A DNA stretch of 64,000 bases from Mesorhizobium loti. Its GTDB lineage: Bacteria > Pseudomonadota > Alphaproteobacteria > Rhizobiales > Rhizobiaceae. The notes below the pieces were generated by a model, which saw only the letters and a program-made list of their open reading frames with translations, made no database searches and was not told where the DNA came from. The stretch covers positions 3,162,001 through 3,226,000 of the forward strand of contig AP017605.1 of NCBI GenBank assembly GCA_002356515.1. Reading direction: 5' to 3'. Below are positions 26,555 to 35,021 of this stretch, piece by piece. The translations under genes were made by a program, and so were the position numbers. The stretch's first letter is position 1, and each line of letters starts with the position of its first letter.

Positions 26555-27034
26555 TTAGTCGTGCGGCTCTAACCTTCGGCGGTCGGCTTCAGCGGCATGC
26601 CAATCTCGATCGATCGAACCTTCTGCCGCCTTATGGAAATACTGAGAACAGACGAGCCAACCTTTAAGCGGTCGGAGTAACAATATGCATGCCCCAACGG
26701 TCAGAGGCAGGCTCGTGAGAATGTGAATCCAGAAAGGTGGCTCCAACCGCAACTGAAGCCAAAGCGCAAATGCAAGGGCTGGGAATGCAACAATCGACAT
26801 TGAGAAGAATGCAGGCCCATCGGCAGGATCGGCGAAGGAAAAATCGAGTCCACAGACATCACAACTTGGAGCAAGTTTCAGATAGCCTGCGAACAGGTGT
26901 CCCTGCTGACATCGCGGGCATTGGCCCTTGAACCCGGTCAGGATCGGATTCGTGGTTTCGTTATAGTCAGTTTTGACCGGAAACGATGTCGCAATCGATA
27001 GCGCTATTTTCCTGTCTGGATGGTCGTCGGCCAT
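26555..27034 (-). CDS. DUF983 family membrane protein
   Basis: A 159-aa protein with an N-terminal zinc-ribbon-like part (GQCPRCQQGHLFAG...CDVCGLDFSFADPADGPAFF, residues about 45-83) and two hydrophobic spans (about 85-103 and 112-130), the arrangement of DUF983. The family is widespread in alphaproteobacteria near cytochrome oxidase genes, but no role is established. The start at 27034 has a GGAG ribosome site. A truncated copy lies 1.3 kb away at 25434-25740. Confidence 0.82.
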   Translation of the reverse strand: MADDHPDRKIALSIATSFPVKTDYNETTNPILTGFKGQCPRCQQGHLFAGYLKLAPSCDVCGLDFSFADPADGPAFFSMSIVAFPALAFALWLQLRLEPPFWIHILTSLPLTVGACILLLRPLKGWLVCSQYFHKAAEGSIDRDWHAAEADRRRLEPHD

Positions 27035-27512
27035 ATTGGTCTCCGCGTGTTTGGCGGGAGCACCTGATTTGGCTTCCAAGCGTCCACACGCCGGTGGAGG
27101 CGGACGACCTGGGGAATGTACGCTTCCGCCAGAGGTTAGCGAGTCAATTCCCAACAGGGTAAGGGTCAGAGATCATTCTGAAGCCAAAGAAGCGTTAGTC
27201 CACAATCCCCGCCATGCGGACAAAGGCCCGTCGATGCTTCTCAGTGGCGGGCTTTCTTTTTTGTCGCGTCCAGTCCTTGAAGACGCCACACCAAAATCGG
27301 TAGTCCGCTTCGCGGCCGGCGAAACGCGCTTCCAGCGCACACCAGCGGCTGCGGTCGCTGCGTGTGATCCATAAAGCTCGACCGCTGCTTGGATGGCCCG
27401 GCTCGGATTACGGCGGCCCGCACATGCCCATAACCGGTCGACTGTTAAGAAGGATCCCGAATCCGCTGCACAGAATGCCTCTAGTATTCCCCGAATCCGA
27501 CCCCTCGCCTGG
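27035..27512. other. Intergenic region with a terminator-like hairpin
   Basis: No supported gene. CCCGCCA at 27208-27214 pairs with TGGCGGG at 27245-27251, followed by a T-rich run to 27262 on the plus strand. This looks like a Rho-independent terminator, but there is no obvious rightward gene before it, so a short RNA is possible. Confidence 0.35.
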
Positions 27513-29066
27513 TCAGGCACTCACCGGAACCAACATTTGCAGTCGGGGAGGTTCGTCCGCAAGGTCGGCCAGCATGCGATTACGTCCGCCTTGCTTCGCG
27601 GCATAAAGCAGCCGATCTGCGCGCCCGATAGCGGTATCGATTGTCTCATTCCCCCCTAGCAGGACTAGCCCGCCACTTAGGGTGACAGCCTTTCCAGATT
27701 CCTCGATCCGCGACTTCATCGCATCGCTTCGAACCCGCTCCGCAACCCTCTGAACGTCGCTATTGTCATCGATTGGGAGCACGACGACGAACTCTTCTCC
27801 TCCCCAGCGACAGGCGAGGTCAAACGGACGTTTCGTTCTTAGGAGGCTTTCGCCGACCTGCTGAAGGACACGGTCCCCGGCTAGGTGTCCATAGCTGTCG
27901 TTGATCGACTTGAAGAAGTCGATATCCAGAATCAGAACGGCAAGAGCGGCGTGCTTGCGCCTTGCAAAGGCAAGGATTGGCGGCAGCTTGTCGTACAGTC
28001 CACGGCGGTTCAGAAGCCTCGTCAGCGGATCATAGTGGGTCAGCATCGTTACCTTAACAAGTGCACCTCGCAGTCGCCAGGCAATGGCCCCGACCAATCC
28101 GAACAATGCAATCATGAACCAGGTGGGTGCGCTGTCGTTGGCGGCAGCTGCAAACAGCTCCCCGCGCCTCAGCTTGTGGACAAGTCGCAATTGGTTCGCA
28201 GCGATGGGAGCGCTCATCCACATGTCCCCGCTCGCGTCTTCACTGAACTTCGCTCCCGTATCGCGCAACGGTGCGCTGACAACGGTGCCGGGCGTGAAAT
28301 CTTCCTGACTCGCGATGAGATGGTCGCCGTCGCTGACCAGAATGCTTTCGCCAATGGCAGTGCCAAGACCAATGAGCAACTGCATTGTGCTGACGCGCAC
28401 ATCAAGGGCCACTACCCCGAGGAAGCGGCCGTCCGCGTATACAGGTTCAGCAAGTGTTACAATCCACCCCTGTCCAGCCAGATCGTCATATGGGCCGGCG
28501 ACGACCATCCCAGCCGTCGGATCTGATGGGGGCGCGGCTCGAGTCCAGTAGTCCTGCTTGTATATTTGGGGGTCGAACCGGAAAGAGCGTCCGCCCCGAT
28601 CCGGCGCAAGATAGAGGAAATCGTCTGCCGACTGGTAGTAGAACCACACGACATCAGAGCTCGCGCCCGACATGGCTTCTACGACCGGGTCTATGGCGAG
28701 CGCAGACCATATTTCATGCCGTCGGTCTGCAGTTGGAATCGGCATCGTCCCGCTCAGTGAACCGCGTGCTTCAGGAACGTCTGCCAGCTCCCAGGTCTCC
28801 TTCTGCTCCATGGGTAGGAATGTCAGTTTGGATTCGCTCGCGTGGTCCTCGGTTGCGAAACGATCCAGGACGAGGGAGCGCATCGCGGTCAGCGTCTCCT
28901 CGTGAAAACTCGCAAACTTCGACAACAGCAGGCTTCGGCTGGCGAACGTGTCTTCCGCAACTGTCTTGAATTGAGCGACGTGGGCGACAAACGTGCCGAC
29001 CCCAACGGTCACCGCCGCAAGAGCGGCCCCGACTACGCAGACAGCCAAAAGGCTTCTACCACTCAC
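27513..29066 (-). CDS. Membrane diguanylate cyclase (dCache sensor-GGDEF)
   Basis: A 517-aa inner-membrane protein. A first span near residues 5-27 and a second near 315-332 enclose a periplasmic dCache-like sensor (YYQSADDFLYLAPDRGG, FDPQIYKQDYWTRAAPP, GRFLGVVALDVRVSTM). The C-terminal GGDEF domain (DPLTRLLNRRG, DIDFFKSINDSYGHLAGD) has an intact GGEEF active site at about 422-426, so it should make cyclic di-GMP. The GTG at 29066 is preferred because GAGG precedes it; ATG 29153 would add 29 residues without a ribosome site. It lies next to, and on the same strand as, a c-di-GMP phosphodiesterase gene. Confidence 0.85.
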   Translation of the reverse strand: MSGRSLLAVCVVGAALAAVTVGVGTFVAHVAQFKTVAEDTFASRSLLLSKFASFHEETLTAMRSLVLDRFATEDHASESKLTFLPMEQKETWELADVPEARGSLSGTMPIPTADRRHEIWSALAIDPVVEAMSGASSDVVWFYYQSADDFLYLAPDRGGRSFRFDPQIYKQDYWTRAAPPSDPTAGMVVAGPYDDLAGQGWIVTLAEPVYADGRFLGVVALDVRVSTMQLLIGLGTAIGESILVSDGDHLIASQEDFTPGTVVSAPLRDTGAKFSEDASGDMWMSAPIAANQLRLVHKLRRGELFAAAANDSAPTWFMIALFGLVGAIAWRLRGALVKVTMLTHYDPLTRLLNRRGLYDKLPPILAFARRKHAALAVLILDIDFFKSINDSYGHLAGDRVLQQVGESLLRTKRPFDLACRWGGEEFVVVLPIDDNSDVQRVAERVRSDAMKSRIEESGKAVTLSGGLVLLGGNETIDTAIGRADRLLYAAKQGGRNRMLADLADEPPRLQMLVPVSA

Positions 29067-29276
29067 GATGACCTCTAGAGACTTCGGACGCCGCCTGGCT
29101 CCATGCAGCGACCTGCTGTTTAAGGCCGTGCTCTTCCGGCTCTCGACGGGCATCGGGAGTTCGATGATGACGCCTTGGGCAGAATTGAAACCGCGACGCC
29201 GTACCTACCGCACGGCCCTCACCAAGCTGCCCGCGAAGGCTCAGCGCGTCGACACTGATGGATAGGTCACGCACGA

Positions 29277-31028
29277 TCATACCCGTTCGGCGGCTTCGGT
29301 GCCGGCGCAGGCCGACTCGAAGGCTTCACCGTCCACAGGGCGACCGAACAGGTGGCCTTGTCCGATCGGACACCCCATGCCCGCGAGCAGTGTGCGCTGG
29401 GCCTCGTTCTCAATGCCCTCCGCTATAACGGCAAGACCGAGCGAGCGCCCGAGGTCGATGATGGACCGCACGATTACCGCCTTCGAGGGGCTGGCCGCGA
29501 TACCGCTGACGAAACTGCGGTCGATCTTGATTCCCGTCACCGGGAACGTCTCGATCAATCGGAGGCTCGAGTAGCCGGTCCCGAAATCGTCTACCGAGAG
29601 GCCGACACCGAGGCCTCGCAGCCGGCGGAATGCCTCAAGCACGTGGGGGGTGTTCTCGAGCAGCACGCTCTCCGTGATCTCAAGCGTCAGCCAGCTTGGC
29701 TGTGCATCAGTCTGGCGCAGGATCCGATCTAATATCTCTGCCATGTCGCGGTGCAGGAATTCGGTGGCGGATACGTTGATGGCAAAGCGCAACGGTCGCT
29801 CGCGTTGCTGGTTCACGCGCCGGGCAAAGGCGGCGACGCGGGCAAGGCCGCGTTCGCCAAGGTCGAGGAGCAGGCCGGTTCGCTCGGCCGCCTCGATGAA
29901 GCGTCCCGGCGGCTGGCTGCCGAACAGGGGATGGTTCCATCGGATCAGTGCTTCGGCGCCCACCCACTCGCCGGTGGAGAGGTCGACCTGGGGCTGGAAA
30001 TGATGGACGAACTCGTCGTTGGCGATCGCCACCTTCAGCTCTCTCGTCATCCGGACGCGGTGGGATGCCTCCTCCGCGTCTTCGCGCCGGAACCGGCGGG
30101 GCCCGTTGAACGGATCCGACTTGGCCGCCCGCAGTGACGTGCCGGCATTGCGGAGCAGGGAGATGGCACTGCCGCTCGCTTCAGCGATCGCATAGCCGAT
30201 AGCAAAGCGCAGCGAGATGTTGGCGCCGGGGACGATGAAGTCGGGGGCAAGCGCCGCGGCAACGCCGTCGGCGATCCGCTGACCGTCCTCTTCATCGGGC
30301 AGTTCGAACGCCAGGGCAAATTCGTTGGCTCCCATCCGCGCGACCAGGACTGCCCCGGTCTCCCTCAGCCTGCGCCCGGTCTCCTGCAGGAGGGCATCCC
30401 CGACATCAAAGCCATAGCCGGTATTGACGTCGTGAAAGCCGAGGACGTCGACCTTTACGATTAGCGGCAGTCCGGACTGCTTGGAGAACCGACGTTCGAC
30501 GCCGACAATGAACGACTGACGGTTCAGACACCCTGTCGCAGCGTCGAAGTTAGCGGCTCGGTCCAGGGCTATTTCCGCTTGCCGCATGGCCGACACGTCG
30601 CGGAGAATGCCGAGGTAGAGCAGGTCGCCGCCGACCGCGATGGGTCTCAGGCTGAGGCGGTTCCAGAAGGCCGATCCGTCCTTGCGGTAGTTTCGCAGGG
30701 TAACGTCCACCGGCTCGGCGGCCCCTATGGCCTGGCGGATGCGGGCGACCTCCGGTTGATCGCGTTCGTTGCCCTGCAGGTAGCGGCAGTCCTTGCCCAG
30801 CACGTCGCGCGAGCCATATCCTGTCAAGCGTTCGAAAGCCTTGTTGACGTAAAGGAGCGGGGAACTTCCCCCCGAAACGCGAGCAATGGCGATGCCGTCC
30901 GACAGTTCGTCGAGCAGCGTCGGGAACGTCGAGCGAAGCGTCGCGTTGGCCTCGAGACCTTGTTCGTTGGTGGCCGCCCGACCAGGTCCGGTGAAATCAG
31001 CGGCCGAAAATTTCTTGAACTGTTCCAT
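29277..31028 (-). CDS. LOV-GGDEF-EAL blue-light-regulated c-di-GMP phosphodiesterase
   Basis: A 583-aa soluble protein. Residues about 35-150 are a LOV-type PAS domain: GKDCRYLQG holds the photoactive Cys81, and NYRKDGSAFWNRLSL is the flavin-contacting LOV strand. The GGDEF domain (about 165-320) is degenerate (GANEF), so probably not a cyclase. The EAL domain (about 330-575) keeps EALIRW, INVSATEF, LEITES, DDFGTGYSS, IKIDRSF, AEGIENE and the GQGHLFGRP end, so it should hydrolyse c-di-GMP. Blue light would thus alter c-di-GMP levels. Its neighbour encodes an active diguanylate cyclase. Start ATG 31028. Confidence 0.87.
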   Translation of the reverse strand: MEQFKKFSAADFTGPGRAATNEQGLEANATLRSTFPTLLDELSDGIAIARVSGGSSPLLYVNKAFERLTGYGSRDVLGKDCRYLQGNERDQPEVARIRQAIGAAEPVDVTLRNYRKDGSAFWNRLSLRPIAVGGDLLYLGILRDVSAMRQAEIALDRAANFDAATGCLNRQSFIVGVERRFSKQSGLPLIVKVDVLGFHDVNTGYGFDVGDALLQETGRRLRETGAVLVARMGANEFALAFELPDEEDGQRIADGVAAALAPDFIVPGANISLRFAIGYAIAEASGSAISLLRNAGTSLRAAKSDPFNGPRRFRREDAEEASHRVRMTRELKVAIANDEFVHHFQPQVDLSTGEWVGAEALIRWNHPLFGSQPPGRFIEAAERTGLLLDLGERGLARVAAFARRVNQQRERPLRFAINVSATEFLHRDMAEILDRILRQTDAQPSWLTLEITESVLLENTPHVLEAFRRLRGLGVGLSVDDFGTGYSSLRLIETFPVTGIKIDRSFVSGIAASPSKAVIVRSIIDLGRSLGLAVIAEGIENEAQRTLLAGMGCPIGQGHLFGRPVDGEAFESACAGTEAAERV

Positions 31029-31093
31029 TGGCCAAACGTGGTGCGATCCACTTGACCGGGCAATGCGCCGCCTGGGCCGTTTCGAGCCAATTT

Positions 31094-32080
31094 TCAGCCG
31101 GGATCGGCCAAAGGTGGGCGTGCACCATCCCCCGCGGTCCGGAACCGATCGCGGTACTCGGACGGAGTCGCCCCGATATGGGCAAGAAACGCGCGGCGCA
31201 TCGCTCGCGATGAGCCAAAGCCGGTCTTGGCTGCAATCGTATCGATCTTCAGCCGGCTGCCTTCGATGAGGTAGCGGGCGACGTCGATCCGCGTAAGGTC
31301 GACATATTCGGATGGTGGGATACCGACCTCCTGAGCGAAAACCCGTGTGAAATTGCGCGCGCTCATCGCGGCGATCCTGGCCAAAGCGTCGACGGACAAG
31401 TCGGCGTTAGGGTGGTTGAGGATGTGTTGCTGGACGCTGTTGAGACGGCTGCGGTCGAGGGTCTGCGCCGCCAGATGTACGCTGAACTGAGACTGGTCGC
31501 CGGGCCTTTTCAGAAACACGACGAGGCGTCGGGCCACGTAGAGTGCCACCTCCCGGCCTAGATCCTCCTCGACCAGCGAAAGGCCCAGGTCGATTGCCGC
31601 GCTCGAACCGGCGGAGGAGATCAGAGGGCCGTCGCGGACAAATACCCGATCGCCATCCACTTTTGCTTCGGGGAAGCGCTCGGCCAGCAGGGACGCGAAT
31701 TGCCAGTGCGTGGTCACCCGGCGGCCGCTAAGCAGCCCCGCATCGCCAAGCAGGAAGGCGCCGGTGCAAACCGAACCGTAGCGTCGTGCCTGCGGAGCCA
31801 TCCGGGTAAGCCAATCGATGACGTCGCTTCCTGGCGAATTGGGAGTTCCCACGCTTCCAGCCACAAGAAGCGTGTCGGGGCAATCCGGGCTCGCGAGATA
31901 TGATGAGTCCGGCAAGACCCGGAGCCCCGACCCGCAACGGACCGGGCCATCGTCCTGCGCGACGATCGAAACCTCGTAGAAGGTCTTTGCGGCGCGAGCG
32001 TTCGCTTCAGCGAACACGTCCGTGAGGCCGGCAAGTTCGAGCGCGTGGACGTTCGATGGCACGAAGATGACGACCTGCAT
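31094..32080 (-). CDS. GlxA-family AraC-type regulator (DJ-1/PfpI domain plus HTH)
   Basis: A 328-aa regulator. Residues 1-180 are a DJ-1/PfpI-like sensor (VVIFVPSNVHALELAGLTDVFAEA, LLVAGSVGTPN, SVCTGAFLLGDAGLLSGRRVTTHW with the nucleophile-position cysteine in VCTGA). Residues about 215-315 are the AraC double HTH (LARIAAMSARNFTRVFAQEVGIPPSEYVDLTRIDVARYLIEGS). GlxA-type proteins respond to small metabolites, often quaternary amines or amides. It is monocistronic with no obvious target next to it. Confidence 0.87.
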   Translation of the reverse strand: MQVVIFVPSNVHALELAGLTDVFAEANARAAKTFYEVSIVAQDDGPVRCGSGLRVLPDSSYLASPDCPDTLLVAGSVGTPNSPGSDVIDWLTRMAPQARRYGSVCTGAFLLGDAGLLSGRRVTTHWQFASLLAERFPEAKVDGDRVFVRDGPLISSAGSSAAIDLGLSLVEEDLGREVALYVARRLVVFLKRPGDQSQFSVHLAAQTLDRSRLNSVQQHILNHPNADLSVDALARIAAMSARNFTRVFAQEVGIPPSEYVDLTRIDVARYLIEGSRLKIDTIAAKTGFGSSRAMRRAFLAHIGATPSEYRDRFRTAGDGARPPLADPG

Positions 32081-33037
32081 CGGATGTCTCCGAACGGAGT
32101 GTGGCTTTTGGCGGCCGACGGCCGCCCAGTCGAATCGGGCGCAGACACCCTAGTAGGTCGTCAGGTGGTGCGAGTTGCAGGCACTATTGGCGATGCAACT
32201 GACGCTGCGGGACAACTTTCTATGCGTAACAGCCACGTGGAACTTGGTCGTTTGCAATGATCCTACACCGTCCCTGAGCCCGGCACCACACCGCCCCTCA
32301 TCTGCAAGACGGAACCATTCGGGGCGGCCGCCAGATCGCGCGGTCGCTTCGGGTCTAGAAATGGCGCGCCTGGCGAGATTCGGGTCTACTGGCTGCGTCG
32401 GATGCGAACATATGTCTGCTTTTCCGGCCTCGGTCCCGGAAAGCTGACTGTCCGCCTCCGACCCAAAGCGGTCAAACAGACGGTTCTACAATTGCTTATC
32501 GACTGGGGTTCCTGGAAGCTTTTCGAACTTTCTGGGCCGCGCCTCAGCCGAGTTGCGGGTGCTTATGGACCCGGCTTCGTTTCGCGTGAGGCGGCCGTCA
32601 GCGGGCGCAAGTGGCTCGTTGTCGTGCATTGAAAGTCGGTGGATGCCGAGCAGGCTTCGATGGACAGCTTTGCCAAGGCACCGGCTGCGGCGAAATTCAT
32701 GAGCACGATCGACGCATCCTCAATGACGATGACGCGTTACAACGTCAACCGCTAGAGGCCGCACCGTAGGCTCACCTTAATAGGTGAGCCTACGGTGGCG
32801 CACCATGGCAACCTCCTTGGCGCACACCAGAACCGAGCTGTGGACACTGCTGATCTCACCGTGATCATATTGGTGCGGGAACGGGTGATGAGTTGGCAAG
32901 CTGATTTCTCAGTCGCTACGTCAAAGTGAATAGCGCCCCCTATGTATGAAAGCGTACAAGGGGAAGGCGGCGGCCAGTCGTGGGCTCCGCTGCTTGAGAG
33001 CGACCATCGCACTCTCGCCCGCAATGGGAGCAGAGAG
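32081..33037. other. Long intergenic region with a strong hairpin
   Basis: Nearly 960 bp without a gene I can support. Short frames here lack ribosome sites or recognisable content. A 39-codon frame ending in MTRYNVNR at about 32640-32756 may be the tail of a decayed gene. The striking element is the 36-bp hairpin at 32762-32797. Confidence 0.45.
32762..32797. repeat. Perfect 16-bp inverted repeat
   Basis: CACCGTAGGCTCACCT and its exact reverse complement flank a TAAT loop. There is no T-run on either side, so it is not an ordinary terminator. It could be a transposon-end or attachment remnant, an extragenic palindrome or an RNA hairpin. Confidence 0.6.
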
Positions 33038-33259
33038 ATGCATATGCAGTCAGCCGGCATTTATCCAAACGACCTGGACACTTTGAAAATCGCGTTTGAC
33101 GCGCTGTGTGGTGAATTTAGCGTCCTTCCCGAGACCTCCGAAGCACAGGCGGTCGCTTCGGAGTTGATAAGGCTCTTTCAAACTGGCATGACCGACAACG
33201 AGATGCTGATGATCGCCATGCGTGCCCGCTGGCAGAACGACTGGAAAATTGCTGGCTAG
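33038..33259 (+). CDS. Small hypothetical protein
   Basis: A 73-aa acidic helical protein (DLDTLKIAFDALCGEFSVLPETSEAQAVASELIRLFQTGMTDNEMLMIAMRARW). The LIRLFQTGMTDE-like segment is common to short rhizobial proteins of unknown role. The ATG at 33038 follows GGGAG with good spacing; upstream extension of the frame lacks a ribosome site. It converges with the next small gene. Confidence 0.7.
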   Translation: MHMQSAGIYPNDLDTLKIAFDALCGEFSVLPETSEAQAVASELIRLFQTGMTDNEMLMIAMRARWQNDWKIAG

Positions 33260-33272
33260 AGCTTCTTCGCCG

Positions 33273-33443
33273 CTATCTCCGCGATAACAGTTCGGCTGTC
33301 AGCCTCGAATTGAGCAAATTGATAAGCGCGTCGATCTCCAGCATGTCATGAAGATAGCCCGTGCTCGCCACCATTTTCCGGATGAGCTTTCGCGCGTCGC
33401 TTGTGCTCGGGAGGGATTCCCAGAGCGTCGGCTGGTCCGACAT
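33273..33443 (-). CDS. Small hypothetical protein
   Basis: A 56-aa protein (MSDQPTLWESLPS... ending TAELLSRR) with two probable helices. A GAGAGGAA ribosome site precedes the ATG at 33443. Its stop is 14 bp from the convergent small gene at 33259. Function unknown. Confidence comes from the ribosome site and protein-like composition. Confidence 0.5.
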   Translation of the reverse strand: MSDQPTLWESLPSTSDARKLIRKMVASTGYLHDMLEIDALINLLNSRLTAELLSRR

Positions 33444-33732
33444 TGGCTTTCCTCTCTACGGCAAAAGAACCAATCCCAAAAATGCTCAGAAAAAAAGCGC
33501 TTAGGCTTAGCCGAAAGAGCGACTGACACCACGTGTTACGTCATTGCGGGGTACCGTGCCGTTCTCGGGCATGTGCGAGGGGATTCGCGTCAACCTTCTC
33601 GATCGCTTCCGGAGTCGCCTTCAGCAGCCAGCGGTGTCGTCGCGAAGGCGCTGATCGCGCGTCAGGAACGCTTTGCCGGTGAGCTTTGTCGATGGTCGGG
33701 CACAGAATGCCGACGCGATGCAGAACGGCGTT

Positions 33733-34008
33733 TTAAGCCCGATCGAACGTGAAGGATGTCAGAAGCGTGGTCACAAAGTTGCTCGCCTTTTCCTTGACGA
33801 GCGTCTCCGTCCATTCGTCGGTCCCACGCAGCATCAGCCCCGTGTAGATGCTGTCTACCGCGGCCTCTTCGATGCGTTTGATGTGCGACTTGAACGCAGC
33901 TTCGCCGCCCGTCCTGTAAATATCCCGGACAATCATTCGCAGGATTTCCTGGATGGCGATTTGCCAGGCGGTGTTGATCGTCTGAAGCTCGTTCGTCGTT
34001 TCGGTCAT
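33733..34008 (-). CDS. Small hypothetical protein
   Basis: A 91-aa helical protein (TNELQTINTAWQIAIQEILRMIVRDIYRTGG, then FKSHIKRIEEAAVDSIYTGLMLRGTDEWTETLVKEKASNFVTTLLTSF). The start at 34008 is set by AAGGAGAT 4 nt upstream; the frame stays open further without a second ribosome site. I do not recognise the family. It lies downstream of the cold-shock gene on the same strand. Confidence 0.65.
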   Translation of the reverse strand: MTETTNELQTINTAWQIAIQEILRMIVRDIYRTGGEAAFKSHIKRIEEAAVDSIYTGLMLRGTDEWTETLVKEKASNFVTTLLTSFTFDRA

Positions 34009-34179
34009 CCAGATCTCCTTGATCTTGACGGCCATCGACAAGGTGCGGCGATACGCACGCGAATTGAAATGGGTCGGTCGGCCGGACATAAGAAAGGTCA
34101 GGCAACTTTGCCCGACCTCGCTTGGTCTCATGCTTTCAACAGTGCCAGTACATCCGTGGTCAAAGGAAAGCTGAACCGA

Positions 34180-34389
34180 TCAAACGGCCTGGAGATTGCA
34201 GGCCGACATTTTGCCCGACTTGTTGTCGCGCTCCATCTCATAGCCGATCTTCTGACCTTCGACGATTTCGCGCATTCCGGCGCGTTCGACGGCAGAGATG
34301 TGAACGAAGGCGTCGGCGCCGCCGTTGTCAGGATGAATGAAGCCGAAGCCCTTGGTGGAATTGAACCATTTAACTGTGCCAGTGGTCAT
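34180..34389 (-). CDS. cspA: Cold-shock protein, CspA family
   Basis: A 69-aa single OB-fold RNA chaperone with both RNA-binding motifs, KGFGFI (RNP1, about 13-18) and DAFVHIS (RNP2, about 26-32). The sequence MTTGTVKWFNSTKGFGFI at the start and NKSGKMSACNLQAV at the end are characteristic of alphaproteobacterial CspA. It binds single-stranded RNA or DNA in the cytoplasm. The long untranslated region upstream (34390 onwards) could hold a leader of the kind common in csp genes. Several paralogues are usual, so the symbol marks the family only. Confidence 0.93.
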   Translation of the reverse strand: MTTGTVKWFNSTKGFGFIHPDNGGADAFVHISAVERAGMREIVEGQKIGYEMERDNKSGKMSACNLQAV

Positions 34390-34737
34390 GATGAACCCTT
34401 TCCATAGCAATATTGAACGACGGCAACGCAACAGCGGTGCCGCTTGTGACGATGACGATTTTGAAGGGAAGGTTCGTTCAGGGCGCGGTGCCAAACGCGC
34501 GATAACCAAAGCTCAGCAAGCAATATCGACAGGTAAATTCATATCCGGCTTCCATGGCTACGTCAACTTTTGGTTTTGGGAAATGCGGTTTCAACTTTTT
34601 GGTGCAGCCATTAAGGGTGCAATCTGACCGAATAACCCACGGAATAGATTATGCTGATGGAGGAATATAACGGCCCATTGAGCCATGTATGGCAGCCATG
34701 CAAAATCGTGCATTGCACAAAGACAAGACTTTGTCGA

Positions 34738-34860
34738 AAGTTGTCACGTCGGCCATCTACTCCTCCCAGATGCGATGCCGATGGAATGTGAGCCACACCT
34801 CCTCCCGTGGCAAACATGATATCGAACCCGCTGCCATCTCCTCCCGGCAGCGGGTTTTTT
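34738..34860 (+). ncRNA. Alpha-r14/NfeR1-like small RNA with three anti-Shine-Dalgarno loops
   Basis: Three successive stem-loops each expose a CUCCUCCC loop: CATCT-[ACTCCTCCC]-AGATG (34754-34772), GCCAC-[ACCTCCTCCC]-GTGGC (34792-34811) and the terminator AACCCGCTGCC-[ATCTCCTCCC]-GGCAGCGGGTT then T-run (34825-34860). This architecture is that of the alpha-r14 family (NfeR1 of Sinorhizobium), trans-acting sRNAs that pair with ribosome-binding sites. The 5' end is not visible; I place it near 34738 from the family length of about 120 nt. No coding frame with a ribosome site overlaps it. Confidence 0.8.
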
Positions 34861-34899
34861 CATGCCATCAAGATCCGCGTAAATTTTTTTGCAAAGGGT

Positions 34900-34928
34900 C
34901 TTGAAGCTGTTTTCGACGCTTCCCAAAT
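34900..34928 (+). promoter_or_regulatory. RpoH (sigma32) promoter of hsp20
   Basis: CTTGAA (34900-34905) and CCCAAAT (34922-34928) are separated by 16 bp, matching the alphaproteobacterial RpoH consensus. It faces the hsp20 gene and would start its transcript near 34935. Confidence 0.7.
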
Positions 34929-34929
34929 C

Positions 34930-35021
34930 GGCCGCCGTCGAGGCTGTATGGCTCGACGACGGGCGGCGCCGTTGGGCGGCGCACCTTGTACCCATGTTGC
35001 TTCAAGGAGAATGTGGCTATG
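34930..35021 (+). promoter_or_regulatory. ROSE-like RNA thermometer in the hsp20 leader
   Basis: The roughly 85-nt leader folds into successive hairpins: GTCGAG/CTCGAC, GCGCCG/CGGCGC, and a last one in which TTGCT (about 34997-35001) faces AGGAG of the ribosome site (35005-35009), overlapping the region before the ATG. A UUGCU-type anti-Shine-Dalgarno hairpin in front of a rhizobial hsp20 gene is the hallmark of ROSE elements, which melt on heating. Confidence 0.65.
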
